NCBI RefSeq assembly: GCF_018449545.1 | Contig: NZ_JAAVUR010000003.1 | Location: 310,001-374,000 of the forward strand | Source: Granulicella sp. dw_53 | GTDB taxonomy: Bacteria; Acidobacteriota; Terriglobia; Terriglobales; Acidobacteriaceae | Direction: 5' to 3' | DNA: 64,000 nt | Shown here: positions 44,422 through 53,343 of the stretch, piece after piece | Layout: the number at the start of each line of letters is the position of its first letter | Position numbering within the stretch: the stretch's first letter is position 1 | Notes under the pieces: model-generated | Told to the model about the DNA's origin: nothing | Seen by the model: only the letters and a program-made list of their open reading frames with translations | The model's database searches: none | Position numbers and translations under genes: made by a program

Positions 44422-46689
44422 CTAGAAGGTCTCCCTGGAGGAGAGGTTCGCTTCTACGGCTTTGCGGGTGAGCCAGGCTTCGCGCATCTGTTTGGATTGG
44501 AGCAGCGGGATCTGGTTGGTGTGGAAGGACGAGTTGGGCTGGGAGGAGTTGCCGTAGGAGAGGGAGAGTTTAGCGTGGACGGGAGTGGTGAACTCGATGG
44601 CCGCTACGTAGCCGTCGCCGTGGATGGGGGTGCGGGTCTTGTTCTGGAGAGGGCCGAAGGTGATGACGCGGAAGACGCCGGTGTTGCCGTAGCCTCCGTT
44701 GGCGGGGATGTCGACGCCGTCGATGGGGGCGGTTCGGACGACGGAGGTGCCGGTGACCTGTCCGTTGGATTGGTTGTTGATCTGGAAGCGCATGACGTCT
44801 CCCCAGGGTATGTCTAAGCTTCCAAAGTCGTGCATGGTTTCGGAGGCGGCAGCGTCGAGTTGCTGGGCGGCTTTGGCTGGGTCTTTGAGTCCGGCTGGCG
44901 TGGTCATGGGAGAGGCTAACGCGTACGGGGTGGCGAAGCCTGCCTGACTGGCGAGGGTCGGTCCCATGAACTGGCGGGCCCAGGCGTAGAAGAGGACCGC
45001 ACCGCGGCTGTTGGCTTCGGTGAGGCGGTCCCATTTGGCGAGGACTGCGGCTGCTTGCCTGGCTTGCGGGGTGCCGTACTTCTCGGCGGCGGCGAGGAGG
45101 TCGGGGAGGATGCGGTCGGCGAGCTCAACGCGGGTGGAGAACTTCCTCTCGATCATCTGGTCGAAGCTGATGGGTTTGTTGCCGGCGTCGAGGTTGGAGA
45201 GCATGTGGAGCGAGCGCTCCGTGCGGAAGGAGACGAAGGTGGGAGCCACGTAGGGCGGGTAGGCCTTGGGGTCGAGGTTGTTGGGCCAGGCTGCGTCCCA
45301 GGGTGGCTCGTTGGTGTTCTGGACGTAGCCGTTGAGTGGGTCGATGACCTTGGGGAGCTCGGCGTAGGTGAGGTAGTCGTGCCAGAGGGTCTCGGAGGTA
45401 TCGCCAGGCACGATGCCGGCCCAGAAGGCGACGTCGCCTTTGCTGCGGCGGGGGACGTCGCCGCCGAAGAGGTACTCGATGTGGCCGTCGCGGTCGGCGT
45501 AGAGGATGTTGTACATGGGAGCCTGGAGGCGCTTGATGGCGGTCTCAAAGTGGGCGAAGTCGTGGGCGGTGGACATCTGCCAGTACTGTTCGAGCATGAA
45601 GGGCTTGTCGAGTCCGGCGACGCGGAGGGCGATGGGATCGCCTGCGTCTTCCTTGATGATGGGGCCGTGGACGGTGCGGCGGATGGCGAGAGTTTCGGCG
45701 GTGAAGGAGCCGTCGGGTTGGCGGATCTTGAGGGTGTGGGAGTCCTTCTCGAAGGGCAGGACTTTACCGTCGAAGAGGTAGCCTTCGCCGCTGGTCTTGA
45801 TACGGTAGAGGTCGGCGGCGTCGATGGTGTTGACGGTGTGGGTGTAGCCGAGGAAATCGTTGAAGGCGAAGCGGAGGACGGGCAGGCCGACCTGGGTGGC
45901 TCCGTAGATGTGGATGCCGGGGGCGTTGAACTCTGCCTCGAAGTAGGTGGTGGATCCGGCCCAGGCTAGATGCGGGTTGGAGAGGAGCATCGACTTGCCG
46001 GAGGCGGAGTGCGAGGGAGCGATGGCCCAGCCGTTGGAGCCTCCGTCGGAGTCTGCTGGTACGCCGGGAATTTCGTCGAGGGGGCCGGGTTCGAGGGAGG
46101 CTTCGGTGCTGACAGCGGCACGGCGTGTGGGTTCTGCGAGACGGGAGCTGGCGACGAAGGTGAAGTGGATGAAGTGCTGCGAGCGCACGATGGGGTCGAG
46201 GGCGGTGACGGGAAGGACGCGCTTCGACTCTTCGGAGATGGCTTCAGGGTGCTTGGCGGCGTAGGCGTTGATGCCGGCGGCGAAGGCTTCGAGGTAGGAA
46301 CGGAACTCGGGGGTTTGTTGCTTGAGCCAGCCTTCGGAGCGCTGCGGGATGGAGTTGGTCCAGACCCAGGTGTCGGACTTGATGGCAGAGGAGGTCTCGG
46401 CCTTGGCCTCGGGGGTATTGGGCGAGCCGAAGTACTCGGCGGAGCGGCCGCGGGCCTCTCCGTAAAGATGGAGGAGTAGGTTGCCGTGAGCTTCGGCCTG
46501 CGCGTAGCCGTAACAGAAGAAGAGGTCCGGGGTTGACTTGGCGTAGATGTGGGGAATGCCGTACTTGTCCCAGAGGATGTCGGTGCCTTTGGCGGGGCGA
46601 TAGGCAGGGGCCGCGTGAAGCGATGGAACGATGAGGCTGGAGAAGGCGACGGTTGCAAAGACGGCTGAGGCGATGAGGCGAAGACGCAC
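44422..46689 (-). CDS. Penicillin-acylase family (Ntn hydrolase), secreted
   Basis: 755 aa from GTG 46689 (AGGAG 8 nt upstream). The frame stays open to 48309 but that part runs through another gene and is spurious. Signal peptide about 1-26 (ending LHAAPA). Autoprocessing site before Ser218 in GGSNGWAIAPS marks the start of the beta chain, with catalytic Asn in the beta subunit (NTNEPPW region). Family includes penicillin G, cephalosporin, aculeacin and AHL acylases. Substrate unknown; quorum-quenching or peptide/lipid deacylation are possible. Upstream on the same strand is the ArsB-like gene. Confidence 0.92.
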   Translation of the reverse strand: MRLRLIASAVFATVAFSSLIVPSLHAAPAYRPAKGTDILWDKYGIPHIYAKSTPDLFFCYGYAQAEAHGNLLLHLYGEARGRSAEYFGSPNTPEAKAETSSAIKSDTWVWTNSIPQRSEGWLKQQTPEFRSYLEAFAAGINAYAAKHPEAISEESKRVLPVTALDPIVRSQHFIHFTFVASSRLAEPTRRAAVSTEASLEPGPLDEIPGVPADSDGGSNGWAIAPSHSASGKSMLLSNPHLAWAGSTTYFEAEFNAPGIHIYGATQVGLPVLRFAFNDFLGYTHTVNTIDAADLYRIKTSGEGYLFDGKVLPFEKDSHTLKIRQPDGSFTAETLAIRRTVHGPIIKEDAGDPIALRVAGLDKPFMLEQYWQMSTAHDFAHFETAIKRLQAPMYNILYADRDGHIEYLFGGDVPRRSKGDVAFWAGIVPGDTSETLWHDYLTYAELPKVIDPLNGYVQNTNEPPWDAAWPNNLDPKAYPPYVAPTFVSFRTERSLHMLSNLDAGNKPISFDQMIERKFSTRVELADRILPDLLAAAEKYGTPQARQAAAVLAKWDRLTEANSRGAVLFYAWARQFMGPTLASQAGFATPYALASPMTTPAGLKDPAKAAQQLDAAASETMHDFGSLDIPWGDVMRFQINNQSNGQVTGTSVVRTAPIDGVDIPANGGYGNTGVFRVITFGPLQNKTRTPIHGDGYVAAIEFTTPVHAKLSLSYGNSSQPNSSFHTNQIPLLQSKQMREAWLTRKAVEANLSSRETF

Positions 46690-46751
46690 GGCTGCTCTCC
46701 TGCTGCTTTGGAATGTAAGTGGAGGTTGCAGTATTACACGCTCGTGGCGGA

Positions 46752-48032
46752 TTACAAGCGGTGAAACAGAAGCTGCATGAGGATGGCTCCGCCTAGAGAC
46801 AAGAGCAGTGCGGAGGGCATGGCGACGATGCCTACTTTGAGGAACGCGGAGAAGCTTACGTCCAGCTTTTCCTTGCGCAGGGCGAGCAGCCAGAGGATGG
46901 TTGCGAGCGAGCCGGTGATGGAGAGGTTGGGGCCGAGGTCTACGCCGATAAGGACGGCGTTGGCGAGGAGGCCGTGGATGTGTGCGGCTTGCAGCGTTCC
47001 GCCTGCGATGAGGCCGAGAGGAAGATTGTTGACGAGGTTGTTGGCGATGCCGACGGTGAAGCCGGTGATGAGGGCTCCGGCGGCGGGTGTGAGGGATTGC
47101 GCCCAGTGCAGCCAGCGTTGGGTGAGTTGGAGCGCTCCGATGCTTTCGACGGCATCGACCATGATGAAGAGACCGGCGACGAGGATGAGGGTTCCCCAAC
47201 TGATCTCGCGGGCGAGCTGGGTGGGATTGCTGCGAGCCTTGATCGAGACCACCGCGGTGATCGCCAGCGCGGCGAGGCAGGTGGGGAGGCCGAGGTCTTT
47301 GTCCAGCGATGATGCGGTGAGCAGAACCGCGATCATAAGGGCGAGGCCGCCGAGGACGAGTTTGCCGTTCGTGCCGAGGGGATGGGATGGGACTTCGTGG
47401 TCGATAGTCGCGCGGAGTTGCTGGCGGAAGATGACGCGCATGACGAGGTAGGTGGTCGCGATCGAGAGCACGGAAGGAATGCCGAAGGCGAAGAGCCACT
47501 CTCCCAGAGGCGGCATGCCGGTGTGGAAGACAACAAGGTTCGCGGGGTTCGAGATAGGCAGGACGAACGATGCAGCGTTGGCGATGAGCGCGCAGACGAA
47601 GAGGTAAGGGAGCGGCTCTACCTTTGCCTTGCGGACGGCAGTGAGGATCGCGGGCGTGAGGACGACGGCGGTGGCGTCGTTGGACATGAAGATGGTGACG
47701 AGGGTTCCGATGGCATAGACCAGGGTGAACAGGCGGACACACGATCCGTTGGCGCTGCGGACGGCGAGGGAGGAGAGCCAGTCGAAGACTCCGTGCTCGC
47801 GGGCCAGCTCGGAGAGAAGCATCATGCCGATGAGGAAGAGGTAGACATCGGATCCTTCCATTACGGCACGGCCGGCGAGGCGCAACGGCACCAGACGGAG
47901 AGCGAGGAGCAGCAGAGCGCCTGCCCCGATCCAATAGACCTCGGGGATGCCGCGAGGCCGAAGCAGCATCAGCAGAATGCTGAGCGCGACGATGAATAAC
48001 AGAAGAACGTGGGTAAGTTGTGGGCCGGACAT
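46752..48032 (-). CDS. ArsB/NhaD-superfamily ion transporter
   Basis: 426 aa, about 11 membrane helices in two inverted repeats. Motifs FMSNDATAVVLTPAI and NLVNNLPLGLIAGG are the ArsB/CitM-type half-repeats; SNPANLVVF is the third signature. ArsB (about 429 aa) exports arsenite, while NhaD/DASS relatives exchange Na/H or dicarboxylates. No arsR or arsC lies nearby, so arsenite is likely but not sure. Divergent from the S8-like protease with a 316-bp gap holding no gene I can recognise. Confidence 0.87.
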   Translation of the reverse strand: MSGPQLTHVLLLFIVALSILLMLLRPRGIPEVYWIGAGALLLLALRLVPLRLAGRAVMEGSDVYLFLIGMMLLSELAREHGVFDWLSSLAVRSANGSCVRLFTLVYAIGTLVTIFMSNDATAVVLTPAILTAVRKAKVEPLPYLFVCALIANAASFVLPISNPANLVVFHTGMPPLGEWLFAFGIPSVLSIATTYLVMRVIFRQQLRATIDHEVPSHPLGTNGKLVLGGLALMIAVLLTASSLDKDLGLPTCLAALAITAVVSIKARSNPTQLAREISWGTLILVAGLFIMVDAVESIGALQLTQRWLHWAQSLTPAAGALITGFTVGIANNLVNNLPLGLIAGGTLQAAHIHGLLANAVLIGVDLGPNLSITGSLATILWLLALRKEKLDVSFSAFLKVGIVAMPSALLLSLGGAILMQLLFHRL

Positions 48033-48348
48033 CTGTTACTACTCTCTCATTTCGCTGCGGGATAAGAGAACGAGCTGCTTTTGTCTCCCAGGCTCGATGT
48101 GGTTCTCCCAGAGTAACGCGGCTTGTGTAAGGAAGAGTACCAAGGGCTTGGCAAGGTGAATGATTTTCCATTTCGCCACGCAATACTCTGCACGGCGAGT
48201 TGGTGTAATCTCGCTTTTCTCTCAGGGTTACTGCCGCAATCGGAATCGTTGGCTGGCGATCAATGTGCGCACGCAAGCACAAATGCCAGATAGGCCTATT
48301 GAATTTCAATGCTGCTTCGGTTCGTCGAAGGCAAACCAGGAGATGAAG

Positions 48349-50229
48349 ATGCCATCTGAGTTCCCAAAATCCACAACATTTCTACGTAGTTTATCCGGCG
48401 GATTAAAGGCTTTCGCGCTCATTGCTTTCGCGGCCTTGGTCTGCACGCCCTCACAAGGACAGATCAGCGAGTCTGCCAGCAAGCAGATCGCCGAGGTCCT
48501 GGCCTTCAAGAAGACCTTTAGCCCGGCAGAGCAGAAGATGTCCTCCAACCTCGTGCTTGCCTCGCGCAGTGCCCGGCATATTCCCCTCGGCAATCTCGCA
48601 CGCTTTCTGGATACGGCGCGTCTGACGGACTCCGCAGGCAGACTGCAGGTGGAGATTCATGGAAACCTCTCCCCTGCGTTGATGTCGAGCGCTGTGATGA
48701 CTGACGTAGTAAGAGCCGGTGGAGGCGATGTCCCGCAGAGCGCCTATGCACAGAGGCATCTGCATGCTCATGTGCAGGCTTCGCAGCTCCTGGAACTGGC
48801 GGCGAATCCGGATGTGATGTCGATCCAGGAAGCTGCCCAGGCAAGGACGAACGTAGGCTCGGTGACGTCGCAGGGCTACGTGTCGCATACAGCGAACAAG
48901 GCAGTCGCATTGGGCTACACAGGTGCGGGCGTGACGGTGGGTGTGCTCTCCGACAGCGCCTCTCCAGCGCGGGTTGCGGCGTTGGTTGCGAGTGGCGATC
49001 TTCCTGGCACCGTGCAGGTGGTGCCAGGGCAGGCAGGCTCCGGAGAAGATGAAGGCACGGCGATGATGGAGATCGTGCACGACATCGCACCGGGAGCGAA
49101 CCTGGTGTTTGCTTCGGCGTTCAACTCGGAGGCTAGCTTCGCTGCGAATATCCAGACGCTGCGGTTTACCTACCACTGCGACATCATTGTGGACGATGTG
49201 TCGTACTTCGATGAAGGCGCGTTCCAGGACGGACCTGTTGCGCGGGCGGTGAATGCAGTCGTCGCGGATGGCGCGTTGTACTTCTCGGCGGCGGCAAACT
49301 CCGGCAACCTTACCTCGGGCACCTCGGGCACATGGGAGGGCGACTTCCGGAATGGCGGGGCCGTTACCGGTCCGCTTGCATCCGCCGGAGAGACAGGAAA
49401 CGTTCACAACTTCGGAACTGCGGGAAGCCCCCAGAACTACGACATCCTGACGGCTGCTTCGTCGGCGATCAGCCTGAAGTGGTCCGATCCATTGGGTGCA
49501 TCCGGCAACGACTACGACCTGTTCGCGCTGAACTCGGCCGGAACGACGTTGAAGGGCTTCTCCGCCGCATCTCAGACGGGAACGCAAGATCCCTACGAGA
49601 TCATGGGCGGGTCGAACTGCGGTACGGCATCGGCGTCCGGCTACTGCGGCGCTGCAGGAGATCGTCTGGTGGTGGTGTTGTTCTCGGGAAGTGCGCGTGC
49701 CCTGCGGGTCGATACGAACCGCGGTACGCTCTCCATCGCGACAACGGGATCGACCTACGGCCACAACGCAGGCCTGAATACGATCTCTACCGCTGCTACC
49801 TACTGGAACAGCGCGAAGACCGGCACCAAGGCCTTTACCGGCGCAGCCAATCCGATCGAGACGTTCAGCTCGGACGGGCCGCGCAAGATCTTCTACAACC
49901 CCGATGGCTCGCAGATTACTCCCGGGAATTTGCTCTTCTCGACCAATGGCGGGACGACGCTGCAGAAGCCAGACATCACGGCTGCTGATGGAGGCTATAC
50001 TGCAACACCGGGCTTCCTTCCCTTCTTCGGAACCTCAGCAGCGGCTCCTCATGCGGCAGGTGTAGCAGCACTGGTGAAGGGGGCCAGACCCAGCCTGACG
50101 AATGCGCAGATCAAAGCGATCCTGACCAGTACGACAGTCGACAACATGGCGGCGGGAGTCGATCGGGATTCGGGCTATGGCATCGTGATGGCTCTACCCG
50201 CAGTGCAAGCGGCTTTGGCGCTTCCGTAG
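48349..50229 (+). CDS. Secreted S8 (subtilisin-like) family peptidase with altered triad
   Basis: 626 aa from ATG 48349 (AGGAG 6 nt upstream; ATG 48343 overlaps it). Signal peptide to about residue 38 (ending PSQGQ). Asp202 in VGVLSDSA and Ser563 in FFGTSAAAPHAAG match subtilase Asp and Ser. In place of the usual His in HGT there is Glu235 in GEDEGTAMMEIVHDIAPGA, so the triad is not canonical; nearby His244 could substitute or the enzyme may work as Glu/Asp/Ser like sedolisins. A PEP-CTERM gene follows 63 nt later. Confidence 0.87.
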   Translation: MPSEFPKSTTFLRSLSGGLKAFALIAFAALVCTPSQGQISESASKQIAEVLAFKKTFSPAEQKMSSNLVLASRSARHIPLGNLARFLDTARLTDSAGRLQVEIHGNLSPALMSSAVMTDVVRAGGGDVPQSAYAQRHLHAHVQASQLLELAANPDVMSIQEAAQARTNVGSVTSQGYVSHTANKAVALGYTGAGVTVGVLSDSASPARVAALVASGDLPGTVQVVPGQAGSGEDEGTAMMEIVHDIAPGANLVFASAFNSEASFAANIQTLRFTYHCDIIVDDVSYFDEGAFQDGPVARAVNAVVADGALYFSAAANSGNLTSGTSGTWEGDFRNGGAVTGPLASAGETGNVHNFGTAGSPQNYDILTAASSAISLKWSDPLGASGNDYDLFALNSAGTTLKGFSAASQTGTQDPYEIMGGSNCGTASASGYCGAAGDRLVVVLFSGSARALRVDTNRGTLSIATTGSTYGHNAGLNTISTAATYWNSAKTGTKAFTGAANPIETFSSDGPRKIFYNPDGSQITPGNLLFSTNGGTTLQKPDITAADGGYTATPGFLPFFGTSAAAPHAAGVAALVKGARPSLTNAQIKAILTSTTVDNMAAGVDRDSGYGIVMALPAVQAALALP

Positions 50230-50292
50230 TCCCTTCGCTAAAGCCATCGAAAGCGGAACAACAACCCAATCTGCGTTTCTCAGGAGAGCATT

Positions 50293-50925
50293 ATGAAATT
50301 ACGCAATCTATTTTTATCTGCAGTCTGCATCGTGGCAGCACTCGAGTTTACGGCTAACGCCTCTGCCGAAGTGATCGATTCTTTCTCGGGCACCATCGGC
50401 ACGGGCACGTCGCAGACAGGACGCTTGAGCCGTGACGGAATCATATCGGACTGGTCCAGTTCCAAGACCTTCCCGGGAGAGATCAACACCAGCACAACCT
50501 ACTACTACTCAACCTATAGCTACACCTCAACCGATCTCTTGTCTGCTTCTTACATCCAGATCGACATGGACAGCACCTCTGCCAACACCTTTATCTCTGC
50601 TTATCTGAACAGCTACGATCCGACCAACAAATCCCTGAATTATCTGGGTGATGAGGGTCAGAGCGGCAATTTCTTCGGAGTCGACACAGTGTCGTTCCAG
50701 ATCGTGGTTCCGGCAAACGGAACCCTGGTTCTGGTGCTTAACACAACCGCTGGGGGAACGACAGGGTCCGCCGATCCGTTCACCATTACAGTCGAGGCGT
50801 TTGCCAATACGGATTTCGACGATCCGGCCCCTACTTCCGTTCCTGAACCCGCCACCTTTGTCCTGCTGGGCAGCGGTCTGGTCGGAATGGCCGGTGCTGT
50901 ACGAAGGAGAATGTCGAAGACCTAG
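50293..50925 (+). CDS. PEP-CTERM sorting-signal exported protein
   Basis: 210 aa. Signal peptide (1-26, ending NASAEV), then a Thr/Ser/Tyr-rich beta-type body (STTYYYSTYSYTSTDLLSASY). The C-terminus VPEPATFVLLGSGLVGMAGAVRRRMSKT (183-210) is a textbook PEP-CTERM signal (Pro-Glu-Pro, membrane helix, Arg cluster) that an exosortase/EpsH removes during extracellular-polysaccharide-linked export. AGGAG lies 7 nt before the ATG. Probably in operon with the S8-like peptidase. No exosortase gene in the window. Confidence 0.92.
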   Translation: MKLRNLFLSAVCIVAALEFTANASAEVIDSFSGTIGTGTSQTGRLSRDGIISDWSSSKTFPGEINTSTTYYYSTYSYTSTDLLSASYIQIDMDSTSANTFISAYLNSYDPTNKSLNYLGDEGQSGNFFGVDTVSFQIVVPANGTLVLVLNTTAGGTTGSADPFTITVEAFANTDFDDPAPTSVPEPATFVLLGSGLVGMAGAVRRRMSKT

Positions 50926-51039
50926 ACGCTCGTCCTCTGAGGTTGGACTCCATCGACTGCCTCGGCTCTGCGAACGAAAGTTCTCGGGCTGGGGCAGTTT
51001 GTTTTGCGAAGACGAAGTACCGATTCGAAGCGTTGTCAG

Positions 51040-51546
51040 CTACCGCACTGGAGGGGGTTGAGCCACCAACGTTGAGCCCGCAGGCAGTTTGAGGCGGAGC
51101 CGAAGCTGCGCAGTGACCTCACGATGACAGGGGAGGCAGAGGGTCCGGAGGTTATCGAGATCGCACTGGCCTCCTCCTTCAGCGACGGGCCGGATATGGT
51201 CTGCGTCCCATAACGAGCGACGGCTGGTGATGGTCTTCATTCCATAGAGGGAGAGGCCAGCGATGCGCGCATTGCCTCGGGCGCGCTTCAAGGCGTTGTA
51301 GATAGCCACGGTATCGGCTTCGCACAATGCGCAGATGCCGCGGTCGCGGGCGAAGACCTGGTCGCGAAGGTAGCCTGGATCGGTGCGAAGACGCCACTGG
51401 TGAACGCAGTAATCGGAACAGAAGGTTCGGCGTCGGCGGGCGAGGATCTCAAGGTCACACCAGCGGCAGAGGGCGAGGCCGTTCGGCCCTCTGGGCAGTT
51501 CGTGCGCCTGGGTGCGGCCGCCGGGAAGAGTGCGGGTTGGATGCAT
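51040..51546 (-). CDS. HNH endonuclease-like protein
   Basis: 168 aa. N-terminal zinc knuckle CRWCDLEILARRRRTFCSDYCVHQW, second CALCEADT motif, then the HNH core LWDADHIRPVAEGGGQCDLDNLRTLCLPCHREVT (DHIRP, Asn in LDN, CxxC-type LPCH). Zinc-stabilised HNH nucleases of this stand-alone type occur in restriction, mobile and host contexts. No partner methylase or phage gene adjacent, so role unknown. Confidence 0.88.
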   Translation of the reverse strand: MHPTRTLPGGRTQAHELPRGPNGLALCRWCDLEILARRRRTFCSDYCVHQWRLRTDPGYLRDQVFARDRGICALCEADTVAIYNALKRARGNARIAGLSLYGMKTITSRRSLWDADHIRPVAEGGGQCDLDNLRTLCLPCHREVTAQLRLRLKLPAGSTLVAQPPPVR

Positions 51547-51619
51547 CGCTCGATACGATTTTATGGATATTGCGGAGTTCGCGGGAGTCGCGAGAGATGT
51601 TCCCGTCGTGTGGGGCAGT

Positions 51620-51907
51620 TCAGACCTCGAAGTCTACCTCGATGGGGTCAATGAGCGGTAGAAGCCAGCTAAGAAGCTGCTGGTGGACGGGGTGCTCGTT
51701 GTACGCCTCGAAGGTCGCGCGGTCGGGAAACTTCATGACACCACCAAACTCGTACCCCTGGGCGCGGGGAGAGGTGTTGAAGCCGACGACGGTCTCCAAA
51801 ACTCCGGGAATCTGGCTCTCCAGTGCACGTATGTCGCCAATCATGCGGAGCCTTTGTTCCTCGGTAACGGTAGTTTTCCAGCGAAACGCAAATGTATGGA
51901 TGAACAT
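51620..51907 (-). CDS. Dabb (stress-responsive A/B barrel) domain protein
   Basis: 95 aa, single Dabb ferredoxin-like domain: MFIHTFAFRWKTTVTEEQRLRMIGDIRALESQIPGVLETVVGFN, ending PLIDPIEVDFEV. These dimeric proteins are stress-induced in plants and found as uncharacterised small enzymes in bacteria. Starts with ATG at 51907. Divergent from the thioredoxin-like gene. Confidence 0.85.
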   Translation of the reverse strand: MFIHTFAFRWKTTVTEEQRLRMIGDIRALESQIPGVLETVVGFNTSPRAQGYEFGGVMKFPDRATFEAYNEHPVHQQLLSWLLPLIDPIEVDFEV

Positions 51908-51982
51908 GGGGATAGTGTAAACACGGGGCCTTAGAATGGGGAGGGCTGCATAAGTTCATACAGATTCGGGAGGCTGGACAAA

Positions 51983-52624
51983 ATGTCGAAGACGCAGTCG
52001 GCGATGGTGGAGTTGGGCACGGTGGCGCCGGCGTTTGAGCTGGTCGATGTGGTATCGGGTAAGGCGATGGGATGCGACGACGTCTTCGCGCTGAGCTGGG
52101 ACGACGACCGCTCCGATGCTGCCAACAAGATGCCCGGCGGCGGAGCCTCGAAGACCGGCCGGCATGGGCTGCTGGTGATGTTTATCTGCGTCCATTGCCC
52201 GTACGTCAAGCATGTGGAGCAGGAGCTGGCGCGGATCGGCGTGGACTACGAGGGCAGGATCGCGATCGCCGCGATCAGCTCGAACGACGTGGTGGCCTAT
52301 CCGCAGGACGGCCCGGAGGATATGAAGAAGCAGGCGGAGAGGCTGGGATTCCGCTTCCCTTACCTGTTCGACGAGACGCAGGAGGTGGCGCGATCCTATG
52401 ACGCAGCCTGCACCCCGGACCTCTTCCTCTTCGACGCGGAGATGAAGCTGGTCTACCGCGGCCAGTTGGATGACAGCCGTCCGAAGCGTCCCAGCGGCGG
52501 CGGGAACGATATCCCCGTAACGGGCAGGGATCTGCGCGAGGCCATGGACGACGTGATCGCAGGCCGCCGGCCCGATACCAATCAGCGATCGAGCCTTGGC
52601 TGCAATATCAAGTGGAAGAGCTGA
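51983..52624 (+). CDS. Thioredoxin-fold (redoxin/AhpC-TSA type) protein
   Basis: 213 aa. Residues about 12-175 have the peroxiredoxin/TlpA fold (GTVAPAFELVDVVSGKAMGCDDV). Active site CVHC at 69-72 in MFICVHCPYVKHVEQEL, conserved cis-Pro region later (AACTPDLFLFDAEMKLVYRGQLDD). No signal peptide, so cytoplasmic; similar proteins serve as thiol reductases or resistance-associated redoxins. A 25-bp imperfect direct repeat (GGTTCAGGAA at 52626 and 52651) separates it from the carbonic anhydrase. Confidence 0.9.
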   Translation: MSKTQSAMVELGTVAPAFELVDVVSGKAMGCDDVFALSWDDDRSDAANKMPGGGASKTGRHGLLVMFICVHCPYVKHVEQELARIGVDYEGRIAIAAISSNDVVAYPQDGPEDMKKQAERLGFRFPYLFDETQEVARSYDAACTPDLFLFDAEMKLVYRGQLDDSRPKRPSGGGNDIPVTGRDLREAMDDVIAGRRPDTNQRSSLGCNIKWKS

Positions 52625-52692
52625 AGGTTCAGGAAACGAAAGCATCTACAGGTTCAGGAACCATCTACGATGTGAACCGGAAAGAAGGCATT

Positions 52693-53343
52693 ATGTTGGA
52701 GACTTTGGAGAAGTTGAAGTCTGGGATTAGGCGCTTCCGGACAGAGGTATATCCGGCGCAGTCCGAGACCTACATCAAGGCAGCAAGCACACCGCAGCAG
52801 CCGAAGGCGCTGATCATCGCATGCGCGGACTCGCGAATCGATGTGGAGACCATTACGCAGAGTGGTCCAGGCGAGCTGTTTGTGACACGAAACATCGGCA
52901 ACCTGGTTCCGGCGTATGGCGAGATGCTAGGAGGCGTGAGCGCGGTGGTGGAGTACGCGGTGTCGGCGCTAAGAGTGAATCATATCGTGGTGTGCGGGCA
53001 CTCCGACTGCGGCGCCATGAAGGGGCTGCTTGATCCGGAGGGCGTGGCGGCCATGCCCACAGTGGAGAACTGGTTGAAGAACGCGCATACAGCTCTGAGC
53101 GTCGCGAAGGCGCTGGCGCGAAAGGATGAGCGTCCCAGCGAGTTGAGGGAACGGGTGACGGAGCAGAATGTGCTGCTGCAGATGCAGCATCTCCGGACAC
53201 ATCCCTCCGTCGCCGGGGCTATGGCGCGGGAGGAGCTGACTATCTCTGGATGGATCTACGACATCGCCAGTGGTCAGGTGAGCATCTGCAAAGAGGGCGG
53301 CAAGGTCTTCGTGCCGGTGGAGCTTGAAGGAGCGAAGGCGTGA
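52693..53343 (+). CDS. Beta-class carbonic anhydrase
   Basis: 216 aa from ATG 52693 (GAAGG upstream). Zn ligands Cys44 (ACADSR), His103 and Cys106 (HSDCGAM), with the Asp46-Arg48 dyad; RNIGNLVP completes the beta-CA signature. Interconverts CO2 and bicarbonate in the cytosol. Its TGA overlaps the bestrophin GTG start (GTGA), so the two are translationally coupled: a CO2/bicarbonate enzyme plus an anion channel. Confidence 0.95.
   Translation: MLETLEKLKSGIRRFRTEVYPAQSETYIKAASTPQQPKALIIACADSRIDVETITQSGPGELFVTRNIGNLVPAYGEMLGGVSAVVEYAVSALRVNHIVVCGHSDCGAMKGLLDPEGVAAMPTVENWLKNAHTALSVAKALARKDERPSELRERVTEQNVLLQMQHLRTHPSVAGAMAREELTISGWIYDIASGQVSICKEGGKVFVPVELEGAKA

Noticed and set aside
46690..48309. 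1295-aa version of the penicillin acylase
   Set aside because: The extra N-terminal part is a shifted-frame reading through the ArsB-like gene; GTG 46689 with Shine-Dalgarno and signal peptide is the real start.
48200..48342. c-di-GMP (GEMM) riboswitch before the S8 protease
   Set aside because: GCAAACC occurs but the rest of the motif order does not match.
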